The notes below the pieces were generated by a model. It had not been told where the DNA came from, ran no database searches, and was given only the letters and a program-made list of their open reading frames with translations. Source: Curtobacterium sp. MCBA15_009 (GTDB lineage: Bacteria; Actinomycetota; Actinomycetes; Actinomycetales; Microbacteriaceae). From it: a stretch of DNA of 64,000 nucleotides. The DNA lies in contig NZ_MJGO01000007.1 in assembly GCF_001864895.1 (NCBI RefSeq), positions 36,866 through 100,865 of the forward strand, in the 5' to 3' direction. Below are positions 42,687 through 51,154 of this stretch, one piece after another (the first letter of the stretch is position 1; each line of letters starts with the position of its first letter). The position numbers and the translations under genes were made by a program.

Positions 42687-44383
42687 TGACCAGCACCACC
42701 ACCACCACGACCACGAACGCGCCGGGCGCGGCCACCCGGCCCGCCCCGCAGCGCGGATCCCGCATCATCGGCGGCGTGTCGAACTACATCGACGAGCGCA
42801 CCAGCATCTCCGGCCTCGTCAAGGAGGTCGGCCGCAAGATCTTCCCGGACCACTGGAGCTTCATGCTCGGCGAGGTGGCGCTGTACAGCTTCGTCGTCGT
42901 GCTGCTCTCCGGGACCTTCCTGACGTTCTTCTTCCAGGCGTCCATGTCCGAGGTCGTCTACGACGGCACCTACGTGCCGCTCAAGGGCGTCGAGATGTCG
43001 ACCGCTCTGCAGTCGACGCTCAACATCTCGTTCGACATCCGCGGCGGGCTCTTCGTCCGCCAGGTCCACCACTGGGCAGCCCTGCTGTTCGTGGCGTCGA
43101 TCATGCTGCACATGGCCCGCGTCTTCTTCACGGGCGCGTTCCGCAAGCCCCGCGAACTCAACTGGGTCTTCGGCTTCCTGCTCTGGGTCCTCGCCATGGG
43201 TGAGGGCTTCACGGGCTACTCGCTCCCCGACGACCTGCTCTCCGGCAACGGTCTGCGCATCATCGTCGGCATGATCGAGGGCGTCCCGGTGATCGGCGTC
43301 TGGATCGCCTACCTGCTGTTCGGCGGCGAGTTCCCGGGCACCGACATCGTCGGCCGCCTGTACACGCTGCACATCCTGCTGCTGCCCGCGATCCTGGTCG
43401 CCGTGCTCGGTGTGCACCTCGTGCTCGTCGTCATCAACAAGCACACGCAGTTCGCCGGCCCGGGCAAGACGAACGAGAACGTCGTCGGTGTCCCGATCCT
43501 CCCGGCGTTCGCAGCCAAGGCCGGTGGGTTCTTCTTCATCGTCGCCGGCATCATCGCCCTCATCGCGGCCACGTTCACGATCAACCCGATCTGGAACTAC
43601 GGCCCGTACGACCCCTCCCCGGTCTCCGCCGGTACCCAGCCCGACTGGTACATCGGCTTCGCCGACGGCGCGCTCCGTCTGGTGCCGCCGCACTGGGAGG
43701 TCGTGTGGTTCGGCTACACGGTGTCGTTCAACATCCTGGCGCCGATCGCGGTCCTGGTGGCGCTCATCCTGGCGATCTTGCTCTACCCCTTCATCGAGGG
43801 TTGGATCACCGGTGACAAGCGCGAGCACCACATCCTCGACCGCCCGCGCAACGCCCCGACGCGCACCGCGATCGGCGCGGCCGGCATCACGCTCTACGCG
43901 AGCCTCTGGGCCGCCGCCTCGTCGGACATCATCGCGACGCACTTCCTGGTGTCGATCGAGCACGTGATCCACGTGATCCAGGCCACGACGGTCCTCGGCC
44001 CGTTCGTCGCCTTCTGGATCACGAAGCGTGTGTGCCTCGCCCTGCAGAAGAAGGACCGCGAGATCGTCCTGCACGGGTACGAGTCCGGGCGCATCGTCCG
44101 ACTCCCCCACGGCGAGTACATCGAGGTGCACGAGCAGCTCGACGAGTACGAGCGCTGGAAGCTCCTGCAGTTCAATGAGTACAAGCCGCTGATGATCCGC
44201 CCGAACGCCCAGGGCAAGATCACCGCCGTGCAGAAGGTCCGCGCGAACGTCTCGCGGTTCTTCTTCGAGGACCGCATCGAGCCGGTGTCGAAGGCGGAGC
44301 TCGAGGCAGCGCACGCCGCGCACCACGGTCCGGACCTCGAGGGCAGCCACCAGGCCCCGCAGGTCGGCCCCGGAGTGAAGTAA
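42686..44383 (+). CDS. qcrB: cytochrome bc1 complex cytochrome b subunit
   Basis: Holds the quinone sites and two b hemes. The 565-aa protein carries the heme-ligand His pairs on helices two and four (VHHWAALLFVASIMLHMAR and LHILLLPAILVAVLGVHLV). It also has the Qo-site region NPIWNYGPYDPSPVSAGTQPDWYIGF (in parts), where the PEWY of mitochondria is PDWY. About nine membrane helices. The long C-terminal tail of more than 100 residues is the actinobacterial type. Last gene of ctaE-qcrC-qcrA-qcrB. Confidence 0.96.
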   Translation: MTSTTTTTTTNAPGAATRPAPQRGSRIIGGVSNYIDERTSISGLVKEVGRKIFPDHWSFMLGEVALYSFVVVLLSGTFLTFFFQASMSEVVYDGTYVPLKGVEMSTALQSTLNISFDIRGGLFVRQVHHWAALLFVASIMLHMARVFFTGAFRKPRELNWVFGFLLWVLAMGEGFTGYSLPDDLLSGNGLRIIVGMIEGVPVIGVWIAYLLFGGEFPGTDIVGRLYTLHILLLPAILVAVLGVHLVLVVINKHTQFAGPGKTNENVVGVPILPAFAAKAGGFFFIVAGIIALIAATFTINPIWNYGPYDPSPVSAGTQPDWYIGFADGALRLVPPHWEVVWFGYTVSFNILAPIAVLVALILAILLYPFIEGWITGDKREHHILDRPRNAPTRTAIGAAGITLYASLWAAASSDIIATHFLVSIEHVIHVIQATTVLGPFVAFWITKRVCLALQKKDREIVLHGYESGRIVRLPHGEYIEVHEQLDEYERWKLLQFNEYKPLMIRPNAQGKITAVQKVRANVSRFFFEDRIEPVSKAELEAAHAAHHGPDLEGSHQAPQVGPGVK

Positions 44384-44402
44384 GACTCCTCGGCAAGCTC
44401 TC

Positions 44403-44439
44403 GAGCACCCCTCGTCCACTCTGTGGGCGGGGGGTGTTC
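44403..44439. terminator. terminator of the ctaE-qcrCAB cluster
   Basis: A 17-bp stem with a 3-nt loop, starting GAGCACCCCTCG and ending GGGGGGTGTTC, with four G-T wobbles. It begins 20 nt after the qcrB stop. Confidence 0.8.
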
Positions 44440-44560
44440 CCGTTGGGTGCCACAACACGCCGCCCCCAGTTCACGGCTGGTTCACCGACACGTGCTGGAC
44501 TCGTCCAGGACGGTGTGGCAACGTGTTGCACCACGCATCCGCCAACGGAATGAGACCCCA

Positions 44561-45520
44561 TTGGACAGCCGGACGGCCGAACACCCCAGGCCGAACCACT
44601 TCCTGCTCCACCTCAGTGACACCCACCTCGTGGCCGGTGACGGCGACCTGTACGGGGACGTCGACTCCGCCGCACGACTCGGCGAGATCATCGCCGACAT
44701 CGAAGCCTCGGGCACCCGGCCGGAAGCGATCGTCGTCACCGGCGACGTGGCCGACAAGGGCGAGCCCGGCGCGTACGCCCGCGTCCGCGAGATCGTCGAA
44801 CCGGCCGCTCGCCGGATCGGTGCCCAGGTCATCTGGGCCATGGGCAACCACGACGAGCGCGGTGCCTTCCGCCAGGAGCTCTTCGGCCTGCAGCCCACCG
44901 ACCGCCCCGTCGACTTCGTCTACGACGTCAACGGACTGCGTGTGATCACCCTCGACACGAGCGTGCCGGGGCACCACCACGGCGAGGTCTCCCCCGAGCA
45001 GCTCGACTGGCTCGCCGAGGTCCTGTCCGAGGCGGCGCCGCACGGCACCATCCTTGCGATGCACCACCCGCCGGTGCCGAGCGTGCAGGACCTGACCGTC
45101 CTCGTCGAGCTCCGCGACCAGCAGGCCCTGGCCGAGGTCGTCGAGGGCAGCGACGTATTGGCGATCATCGCCGGACACCTGCACTACTCGACGAGTGCGG
45201 TCTTCGCCGGCGTCCCGGTGTCTGTCGCGAGTGCCACGTGCTACACGCAGGACCTCACCGAGTACCAGGGCGGCACGCGCGGACGGGACGGTGCCCAGTC
45301 GTTCAACCTCGTCCACGTCTACGGCCGGAACGTCGTGCACTCGGTGGTGCCGATCGGTCACTACTCGACGGTCGGCCAGCCGGTCACCGCAGCCGAGACG
45401 GAAGCACGGCTCGCAGCCGCCGGCGTCCGCATCCCGCCCGCGGTCGAGCCGGCCCCGGTGACGTCGAGCATCCCGGTGTTCACGCTCGACACCGTTCCCG
45501 TCTCCCCCGTGCACCGGTAG
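44561..45520 (+). CDS. metallophosphoesterase, Rv0805-like cyclic nucleotide phosphodiesterase
   Basis: Predicted class III phosphodiesterase with a dimetal centre, 319 aa. All metal motifs are present: [17 protein letters not shown] (D-x-H), [30 protein letters not shown] and GHLHYST. Long stretches match my memory of mycobacterial Rv0805, including [10 protein letters not shown] and [13 protein letters not shown]. Rv0805 hydrolyses cAMP weakly and 2',3'-cyclic nucleotides better. The TTG start at 44561 is the best in-frame codon near the fold, but has only a weak GGAA upstream, so it is uncertain. The gene stands alone, followed by a hairpin array. Confidence 0.88.
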   Translation: MDSRTAEHPRPNHFLLHLSDTHLVAGDGDLYGDVDSAARLGEIIADIEASGTRPEAIVVTGDVADKGEPGAYARVREIVEPAARRIGAQVIWAMGNHDERGAFRQELFGLQPTDRPVDFVYDVNGLRVITLDTSVPGHHHGEVSPEQLDWLAEVLSEAAPHGTILAMHHPPVPSVQDLTVLVELRDQQALAEVVEGSDVLAIIAGHLHYSTSAVFAGVPVSVASATCYTQDLTEYQGGTRGRDGAQSFNLVHVYGRNVVHSVVPIGHYSTVGQPVTAAETEARLAAAGVRIPPAVEPAPVTSSIPVFTLDTVPVSPVHR

Positions 45521-45533
45521 GTCGCCACACTTC

Positions 45534-45584
45534 GTGAGCAGCAATGGTCGGGTCCGCGGTGCGGACCCGACCATTCGTGCTCAC
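45534..45584. repeat. long hairpin element 1 (family I)
   Basis: A 51-bp inverted repeat. Outer arms are GTGAGCA/TGCTCAC, the middle is AATG/CATT and the inner stem is GTCGGGTCCGC/GCGGACCCGAC with loop GGT. One 2-nt mismatch bulge. It starts 13 bp after the phosphodiesterase stop. Confidence 0.85.
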
Positions 45585-45647
45585 CATCCGTGGTGGGGGC
45601 ATGTGGACGGGAGGCGCGTGGTGGCTCCCGTCCGTTCGCCGCGCTTC

Positions 45648-45698
45648 GTGAGCAGCAATGGTCGGGTCCGCGGTGCGGACCCGACCATTCGTGCTCAC
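45648..45698. repeat. long hairpin element 2 (family I)
   Basis: Identical to element 1 and 114 bp downstream. The surrounding 100 bp are also nearly identical, so this is a tandem duplication. Each copy is followed by a smaller GGGAGG hairpin (for example 45721-45756). Confidence 0.85.
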
Positions 45699-45836
45699 CA
45701 TCCGTGGTGGAGGCGTGCGGACGGGAGGCGCGTGGCGGGTCCGCCACGGGCCTCCCGGGACGCCGTCATCGCGCAGATCGCGTGCCTGGGCTCAGTCGCC
45801 GGGCTCGCTGTCTCTCCCCCTAGGTCACCCAACTCC

Positions 45837-45890
45837 ACTGAGCAGAAGACGTCGGGTCCGACATGGCGACTCGACATCTTCTGCTCACTC
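45837..45890. repeat. long hairpin element 3 (family II)
   Basis: Outer arms TGAGCAG/CTGCTCA, middle AAGAC/ATCTT (one mismatch), inner GTCGGGTC/GACTCGAC with a G-T wobble. Same architecture as family I with a different middle segment. Confidence 0.8.
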
Positions 45891-45928
45891 GGCGATGCGC
45901 GGTCGGCGGGCGACACTCGGACCCACCT

Positions 45929-45985
45929 CGAGTGAGCAGAAGACGTCGGGTCCGAGGTACGGACTCGACGTCTTCTGCTCACTCG
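45929..45985. repeat. long hairpin element 4 (family II)
   Basis: A 57-bp element with 26-bp arms, broken only by one G-T wobble, and loop AGGTA. It begins CGAGTGAGCAGAAGAC and ends with the complement. It is the most perfect of the four. About 80 bp separate it from the 3' end of the Stealth gene. Confidence 0.85.
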
Positions 45986-46067
45986 ACGGCCGCGCACCCT
46001 GCGGCAGGTCGGATGGGAGGCTCGAGGGGACGCTGCCACGGGCCCTCCAGCAGGACGCTGGCGCGTC

Positions 46068-47621
46068 CTATGCGCTGTCGCGCTCCCACGGCGCCGGGAA
46101 GGGGAAGTACCGCTCCAGGAAGTCCGTGACGCGCTGCGTCCGCTCCTCGTCGCTGACCTCGGGGAAGCTGCCGTCGTTCAGGCAGAAGAAGTCGACGTTC
46201 CGCTTCTTGAGCAGCTCGTCCAGGGTGCGGAGGCCGGACTGCATCGTCGTGTCGATGTACTTGACCGGCGCGTTCTCCTGCACGATCGCCCGACCGGTGA
46301 GCAGGGCGTAGTAGTGGTACAGCGAGTTCGTCACCGAGATGTTGTCCGCTGCGCGGAACCGCGAGGCGGCCGTCGCGCGGAATTCGTCGGCGAACTCGTG
46401 CTCCATCTCGGTCATGATCGAGGAGCGCAGGGGCGTCGGCGCGTGCTCGAGGTGCCGCGTCGTCACCGCACCGAAGCGCTGCTGCAGGAGTCGTCGGTTC
46501 ACCCGGGCCGAGTTCTCGAAGCCGCTCCGTGCCGGGTGGTTCGACCCGAGCCCGATGCGAGTGTCGGCGAGGATGAACTTCGTCACGGAGCCCGGGCTGA
46601 AGAACACCGACGGGTCGACGAGCCGCCCGAAGAACATGTCGTCGTTCGAGTAGATGAAGTGCTCGCTGATGCCCGGGATGTGGTGCAGCTGCGACTCGAC
46701 GGCCTGCGAGTTGTGCGTCGGCAGGACCGAGGGGTCGGCGAAGAACTCCTCGCTCCGGACGATGCGCACCTTCGGGTGGTCGGCCAGCCAGTGCGGCGCC
46801 GGCGAGTCCGTGGCGATGTAGATCTGGCGGATCCACGGCGCGAACGTGTGCACCGAGCGGAGCGCGTACTTCAGCTCGTCGATCTGCCGGAACCGGGCGG
46901 GGGCGTCGTCGCCCTCACCGAGCACCGCGGTCGACTGGGCGGCCTGCCGGGCGCGCTGGTACTCGATGGCGTTGCCGTCCACCCACGAGAAGACGATGTC
47001 GATCGGGAACCGGATGTCCGACACGTGGTCGTCGAACATGTGCTCGACGGTGCGCCAGGTGCGGCCGTAGCGCTCGATGTCGACGAGCACGAACTCGTCG
47101 ATCGGCAGGCTGCGACGCATGAGGGCGTTCTCGACGGGCGCCAGGACCTCGGTGTCGGTGACGCGCCAGAACTCGAGCTGGACGCTGGTCTCCGCGCCGT
47201 AGCGCAGGCGGCCGAGCGGCTCGAGGCGGGGCCGGAAGACCCGCAGGACGGGTTCGTCGACGTGGCCGAGGCCGTCGTCGGTCACGAGCACGGCGGGCTC
47301 GCCCGGGGGCTTCGCGTAGAACGGTTCGTTGACGGCCGCGGCCATCACGGCGCTCTCGGCTCGCTGGCGGTCGCGTTCGTCGATCGCGATGACGGGCCGC
47401 TGGTCGTTGCCGCGGATGAGCAGGTGGTCGACGTCACCGGCGGTGAGTGCGTCATCGAGGAACAGCAGGTCCTCGATCATCGACTGCTGCGGCGTCAGGT
47501 GGCCGTTGAGCAACGTCAGGCGGCCCTTGCGGACCACGACGTCGGATCGGTCGAGACCGCCGGAGGACGGTCGAGGGGTCAGCAGAGGACTCTCGGTCAC
47601 CGGCTCGGTCTCGTCGTTCAT
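46068..47621 (-). CDS. Stealth-family sugar phosphotransferase (capsular polysaccharide phosphotransferase)
   Basis: Predicted to transfer a hexose 1-phosphate group during surface polysaccharide synthesis. The 517-aa protein holds the four Stealth regions: CR1 IDIVFSWVDGNAIEYQ, CR2 RFRQIDELKYALRSVHTFAPW then IYIATD (in parts), CR3 THNSQAVESQLHHIPGISEHFIYSNDDMFFG (in parts) and CR4 VKYIDT. There is no membrane helix. It stands without other capsule genes, so the polymer it serves is unknown. The start is ATG at 47621; the N-terminal 40 residues look less conserved and the true start could be slightly later. Confidence 0.9.
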   Translation of the reverse strand: MNDETEPVTESPLLTPRPSSGGLDRSDVVVRKGRLTLLNGHLTPQQSMIEDLLFLDDALTAGDVDHLLIRGNDQRPVIAIDERDRQRAESAVMAAAVNEPFYAKPPGEPAVLVTDDGLGHVDEPVLRVFRPRLEPLGRLRYGAETSVQLEFWRVTDTEVLAPVENALMRRSLPIDEFVLVDIERYGRTWRTVEHMFDDHVSDIRFPIDIVFSWVDGNAIEYQRARQAAQSTAVLGEGDDAPARFRQIDELKYALRSVHTFAPWIRQIYIATDSPAPHWLADHPKVRIVRSEEFFADPSVLPTHNSQAVESQLHHIPGISEHFIYSNDDMFFGRLVDPSVFFSPGSVTKFILADTRIGLGSNHPARSGFENSARVNRRLLQQRFGAVTTRHLEHAPTPLRSSIMTEMEHEFADEFRATAASRFRAADNISVTNSLYHYYALLTGRAIVQENAPVKYIDTTMQSGLRTLDELLKKRNVDFFCLNDGSFPEVSDEERTQRVTDFLERYFPFPAPWERDSA

Positions 47622-47713
47622 CCATGCCCTTCGGGTGCGGTGCCGGGTCCTGCACCCGACTGACCGATCCTACCGTCCGGCGGACCCCGATGCCGCACGC
47701 GGCCGTGCGACGG

Positions 47714-48145
47714 TCAGGAGGCCCGTGGTGCGTCCGCCTCGCGGGGCACCTTCACGACGAGGCCGACCACCACGAAGAGTGCGGCCGCCACGAGCTGCAG
47801 CGCCGCCCAGACCTCGTCGGGGATCGGCACGGTGATCAACGGGTTCCAGCAGACCGCGACGGCCGTCATGAGCACGGCGGCCCACCAGGTCCGCCCGCGG
47901 ACGGCGAACACGAGCACGATGAGCGCGAGGACGGTCACGCCCCACCGGGCGAAGACGAAGCCCGACGAGTCGACGATCGCGACGCACGCCAGCAGCACGA
48001 CGGCGGCGATCATCGACGGTGCGAGCGCAGGGCGGGTGAATCCCGGCGTCTCGCGGGCGGGCGTGGTGCGTGCCGCGGGGGCGGCCCGGGTGGGTACGCC
48101 GGTCTGGGACGACCCCACCGGGGGCCGCCCCTTCCGTGCGGCCAT
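47714..48145 (-). CDS. small hypothetical membrane protein
   Basis: A 143-aa protein. About 40 basic/polar residues (MAARKGRPPVGSS...) are followed by four predicted membrane helices with PSMIAAVVLLACVAIV, FARWGVTVLALIVLVFAV, WWAAVLMTAVAVCWNPLI and ALQLVAAALFVVVGLVV. I recognise no family with certainty; the order of helices resembles the DUF6804 type. Its ATG overlaps the stop of the SGNH gene (TGATG), so it is the third gene of an operon. Confidence 0.7.
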   Translation of the reverse strand: MAARKGRPPVGSSQTGVPTRAAPAARTTPARETPGFTRPALAPSMIAAVVLLACVAIVDSSGFVFARWGVTVLALIVLVFAVRGRTWWAAVLMTAVAVCWNPLITVPIPDEVWAALQLVAAALFVVVGLVVKVPREADAPRAS

Positions 48146-48729
48146 CAGTCCGCGTCCTCGCCGAGGTCGATCGCCTGGATCGAGCGGGACATCGGCGGCA
48201 GGCCGCGGACCCGTTCGAGCGCGGGGACGAGTTCGGCCACGTACGCGCGGTAGCCCTCCTCGGTCAGGTGCAGGCCGTCGTCGGTGAAGCGTTCGTCGAG
48301 CCGGTCGCCGTCGGCCAGCGCCGGCCACGCGTCGAGGTACTGCGCGTGGCACGTGGCGACGAACTGCCGGAGGTGGCGGTTCGCCTCCTCGATCTTCGCC
48401 GCGTGGTCCGCCTGGCGGGGCAGGATCGACACGAGCAGCAGCCGCACACCGGGCAGTTCGCGGCGCAGGGTGACGAGGATCGTCTCGACGTTGCGGACGA
48501 CGTGCTCGGCGCTCGCCCGGTGGTTGCCGAAGTCGTTCGTGCCGATGAGCAGCACGATCACCTCGGGCTGTTCGGCGACGACGGCGTCGAGGCGTCCGAG
48601 CACCCCGTCGGTCGTGTCGCCGCCGATCCCCTGGTTCAGGGTGTGCTCGTCGGGGAGCCACGTGTCCCACGCGCCCTGTTCGGTGATGCTGTCCCCCAGG
48701 AAGAGGACGGGGCTGCGGTCGTCGGTCAT
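48145..48729 (-). CDS. SGNH/GDSL hydrolase (lysophospholipase L1-like)
   Basis: A 194-aa esterase-fold protein. Block I FLGDSITEQGAWDTW holds the catalytic Ser, then NQGIGGDTTDGVLGRL (oxyanion Gly), LLIGTNDFGNHRA (block III, Asn) and block V DGLHLTEEGY with the Asp-His pair. There is no signal peptide. The start overlaps the stop of the SDR-DUF2867 gene by 4 nt. The substrate is not predictable; acyl esters of sugars or lipids are common for this type. Confidence 0.88.
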   Translation of the reverse strand: MTDDRSPVLFLGDSITEQGAWDTWLPDEHTLNQGIGGDTTDGVLGRLDAVVAEQPEVIVLLIGTNDFGNHRASAEHVVRNVETILVTLRRELPGVRLLLVSILPRQADHAAKIEEANRHLRQFVATCHAQYLDAWPALADGDRLDERFTDDGLHLTEEGYRAYVAELVPALERVRGLPPMSRSIQAIDLGEDAD

Positions 48730-50258
48730 GCTGCCTCCTCGTGCGCCGGCTCAGGGGTCCCATTGTGCTGGGTCCGGTTGCGCTGCGTCGACTCGGTGTT
48801 GTCGGACTCCCGCTCGGCGGCCGCCGTGATGCGCTCGACCATGCCCGGGAAGATGATGCCGTGGAAGGGCAGGATGCCGTACCAGTACAGGCGCCCGGCG
48901 AGCCCCTGCGGGAAGTAGATCGCCCGCTGGTGGTAGTCGCTGCCGCCGTCCGGCGTCGGGGTGACGGTCATCTCGAGCCAGGCGCGACCCGGCGACTTGA
49001 ACTCGGCGCGGAGCCGCAGGTAGTGCCCGCGCTCGAGGCGTTCGACGCGCCACCAGTCGAGCGCGTCACCCTGCTCGAGCCGCTGCTGGTCGCGTCGACC
49101 ACGGCTCAGGCCGACGCCGCCGGCGACCTTGTCCATCCAGCCGCGCGCCACCCAGGCGAGTGGGAACGAGTACCAGCCGTTCTCGCCGCCGATCGACTCG
49201 ACGACGCGCCAGACGTCGGCCGCCGATGCGTTCGAGTGGCGCTTCCGGTCGTCGACGTAGACGGTGTGACCCGCCCAGTCGGGGTCGCTCGGCATCGGGT
49301 CGGCCGAGGCGCTCGAGAGCGTCGCGCTCCGCCAGCTCGTCTCGACCTGGCCCGACCGCATCTTGTTGAGCGCCAGGCGCACGGCCCCGCGGTACGAGGT
49401 GAGCCCGCCCTCGGGCTGCGGCACGACGTCGTCGATGTCGTGCTCGCGCTGGACGCACTCGAACTGCAGCGACTCGATGATTGGTGTCGCGAGCTTGCGC
49501 GGGATCGGTGTCACCGCGTTGAACCAGTGCGCGGCGAGGCGCGGGGTGAGCACCGGCAGCACCGTGATCGGGCGCTGCGGCAGCTTCGCCTCGACCGCGT
49601 AGCCGTTGAGCATCTGGCCGTAGCGGAGCACGTCGGGGCCGCCGATGTCGAAGGTGCGGTTGGTGTCGGCGGGGACGTCGAGTGCCGCGACCAGGTAGTA
49701 CAGGACGTCGCGGACGGCGATCGGTTGGATCCGGTTGCGGACCCAGCGCGGTGCCGGCATCCAGGGCAGGACGTCGGTGAGGTGTCGGATCATCTCGAAC
49801 GAGGTGCTGCCGGAGCCGATGACGACGCCGGCCTGGTACGCCACCGTCGGGACGCCGGAGCCGAGCAGGATGTCACCGACCTCCTTGCGGCTGCGCAGGT
49901 GCTTCGACAGTTCGCCGTCCGGGTGCAGCCCGCCGAGGTAGACGAAGCGGCTGACGCCGGCGGCCTTCGCCTCGTGCGCCATGGTCTCGGCGGCCTCGCG
50001 CTCGGCGGCCTCGAAGTCGCCGTCGGCGCCCATCGCGTGGGCGAGGTAGTAGACCGCCTCGACACCGTCGACGGCGGCGCGCACCGCCTCGGCGTCCTGC
50101 AGGTCGCCCTCGGCGACGTCGACGTCACCGCTCCACGGGACGTCCTGGAGCTTGCGGGGGTTGCGGACGAACACGCGCACGGCGTGTCCGGCCTCGAGGA
50201 GACGGGGGACGAGACGACCGCCGATGTAGCCGGTGGCACCGGTGACGAGGACCTGCAT
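48726..50258 (-). CDS. NAD(P)-binding SDR protein with C-terminal DUF2867
   Basis: A 510-aa two-domain protein. Residues 1-300 are an atypical extended SDR (MQVLVTGATGYIGGRLVPRL, then DVDVAEGDLQDAEAVRAAVDG and VYYLAHAMG, and SRFVYLGGLHP). Residues about 320-500 are DUF2867, a START-like fold (WWRVERLERGHYLRLRAEFK, GRLYWYGILPFHGIIFPGM, in parts). The role is unknown. I start at ATG 50258 because a minus-strand TAGCGT box lies 7 nt upstream. First gene of the operon with the SGNH hydrolase and the membrane protein; divergent from deoC. Confidence 0.88.
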   Translation of the reverse strand: MQVLVTGATGYIGGRLVPRLLEAGHAVRVFVRNPRKLQDVPWSGDVDVAEGDLQDAEAVRAAVDGVEAVYYLAHAMGADGDFEAAEREAAETMAHEAKAAGVSRFVYLGGLHPDGELSKHLRSRKEVGDILLGSGVPTVAYQAGVVIGSGSTSFEMIRHLTDVLPWMPAPRWVRNRIQPIAVRDVLYYLVAALDVPADTNRTFDIGGPDVLRYGQMLNGYAVEAKLPQRPITVLPVLTPRLAAHWFNAVTPIPRKLATPIIESLQFECVQREHDIDDVVPQPEGGLTSYRGAVRLALNKMRSGQVETSWRSATLSSASADPMPSDPDWAGHTVYVDDRKRHSNASAADVWRVVESIGGENGWYSFPLAWVARGWMDKVAGGVGLSRGRRDQQRLEQGDALDWWRVERLERGHYLRLRAEFKSPGRAWLEMTVTPTPDGGSDYHQRAIYFPQGLAGRLYWYGILPFHGIIFPGMVERITAAAERESDNTESTQRNRTQHNGTPEPAHEEAA

Positions 50259-50265
50259 GGACCGC

Positions 50266-50271
50266 ACGCTA
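50266..50271 (-). promoter_or_regulatory. leaderless -10 box TAGCGT
   Basis: Reads TAGCGT on the minus strand, 7 nt before the ATG at 50258. Confidence 0.55.
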
Positions 50272-50289
50272 CGCGGTGTGCCTGACGGC

Positions 50290-50295
50290 TAGGAT
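50290..50295 (+). promoter_or_regulatory. leaderless -10 box TAGGAT of deoC
   Basis: TAGGAT ends 6 nt before the GTG at 50302. The two divergent start codons are only 43 bp apart, each with its own -10 box. Confidence 0.55.
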
Positions 50296-50301
50296 TGCCC
50301 G

Positions 50302-51033
50302 GTGGACAACGCAGCCTTCCCCGTCACGACCGACGCCGTCCGCGGCCTCATCGACCACGCGATCCTCAAGCCGGAGCTCACCCGCTCGGACGTGGACGCC
50401 CAGCTCGACGAAGCCGCCGCGTACCGGGTCTTCAGCGTGTGCGTGCGCCCGGGCGACGTCACCCACGCCGTCGCCCGGCTGCAGGGCACCGGCGTCGGCG
50501 TCGGCACCGTGATCGGCTTCCCGCACGGCACCACCTCGACCGAGGCGAAGGTCGCCGAGTCGCTGCAGGCCCTGGCCGACGGCGCCTTCGAGCTCGACAT
50601 GGTGCAGGACATCGGCGCGGCGAAGTCCGGCGACTGGGAGCGCGTCGAGCGCGACGTCCGCGCGGTCGTCGACGCCGCTGGCTCCACCGTGGTCAAGGTG
50701 ATCCTCGAGACCGCGTTCCTCACCGACGACGAGATCGTCGCGGCATCGCGTGCCGCGCAGTCCGCCGGCGCCGCCTTCGTGAAGACCTCGACCGGCTTCG
50801 CCGGCGGCGGCGCGACGGCCGAGCACATCGCCCTCATGCGGCGCACCGTCGGTGCCGACACCGGCGTGAAGGCCTCCGGTGGCGTCCGCGGCCTCGACAC
50901 CCTGCTCGAGATGGTGCAGGCCGGTGCGGACCGCATCGGCACGAGCGCCTCCGCCCGCATCCTCGACGAGGTCGCCCACCGCGTCGAGACCGGTGCCGCG
51001 TCGTCGCTCGGCGACGACACCTCGTCGTACTGA
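50302..51033 (+). CDS. deoC: deoxyribose-phosphate aldolase
   Basis: Splits 2-deoxyribose 5-phosphate into acetaldehyde and glyceraldehyde 3-phosphate in deoxynucleoside breakdown. The 243-aa class I aldolase has IDHAILKPELTRSDVD, GFPHGTTSTEAKV, the Lys before VILETAFL (proton relay) and the Schiff-base Lys in FVKTSTGFAGGGAT. The GTG start follows the TAGGAT box. Other deo genes are not nearby. Confidence 0.95.
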   Translation: MDNAAFPVTTDAVRGLIDHAILKPELTRSDVDAQLDEAAAYRVFSVCVRPGDVTHAVARLQGTGVGVGTVIGFPHGTTSTEAKVAESLQALADGAFELDMVQDIGAAKSGDWERVERDVRAVVDAAGSTVVKVILETAFLTDDEIVAASRAAQSAGAAFVKTSTGFAGGGATAEHIALMRRTVGADTGVKASGGVRGLDTLLEMVQAGADRIGTSASARILDEVAHRVETGAASSLGDDTSSY

Positions 51034-51154
51034 CCGGCGAACAGCACCCGACCCCGACGACCCGACCCATCCCCGCACCAGGCCGGTGACCGCCGGACGC
51101 GACGTCGCGTCCACAGGCCGCACCGGGCCTCCAGACCGCCGCATCGGAGCGCGC

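Noticed and set aside
45534-45985. CRISPR array
   Set aside because: The repeats are long self-complementary hairpins at irregular spacing, with duplicated flanks instead of unique spacers, and there are no cas genes.
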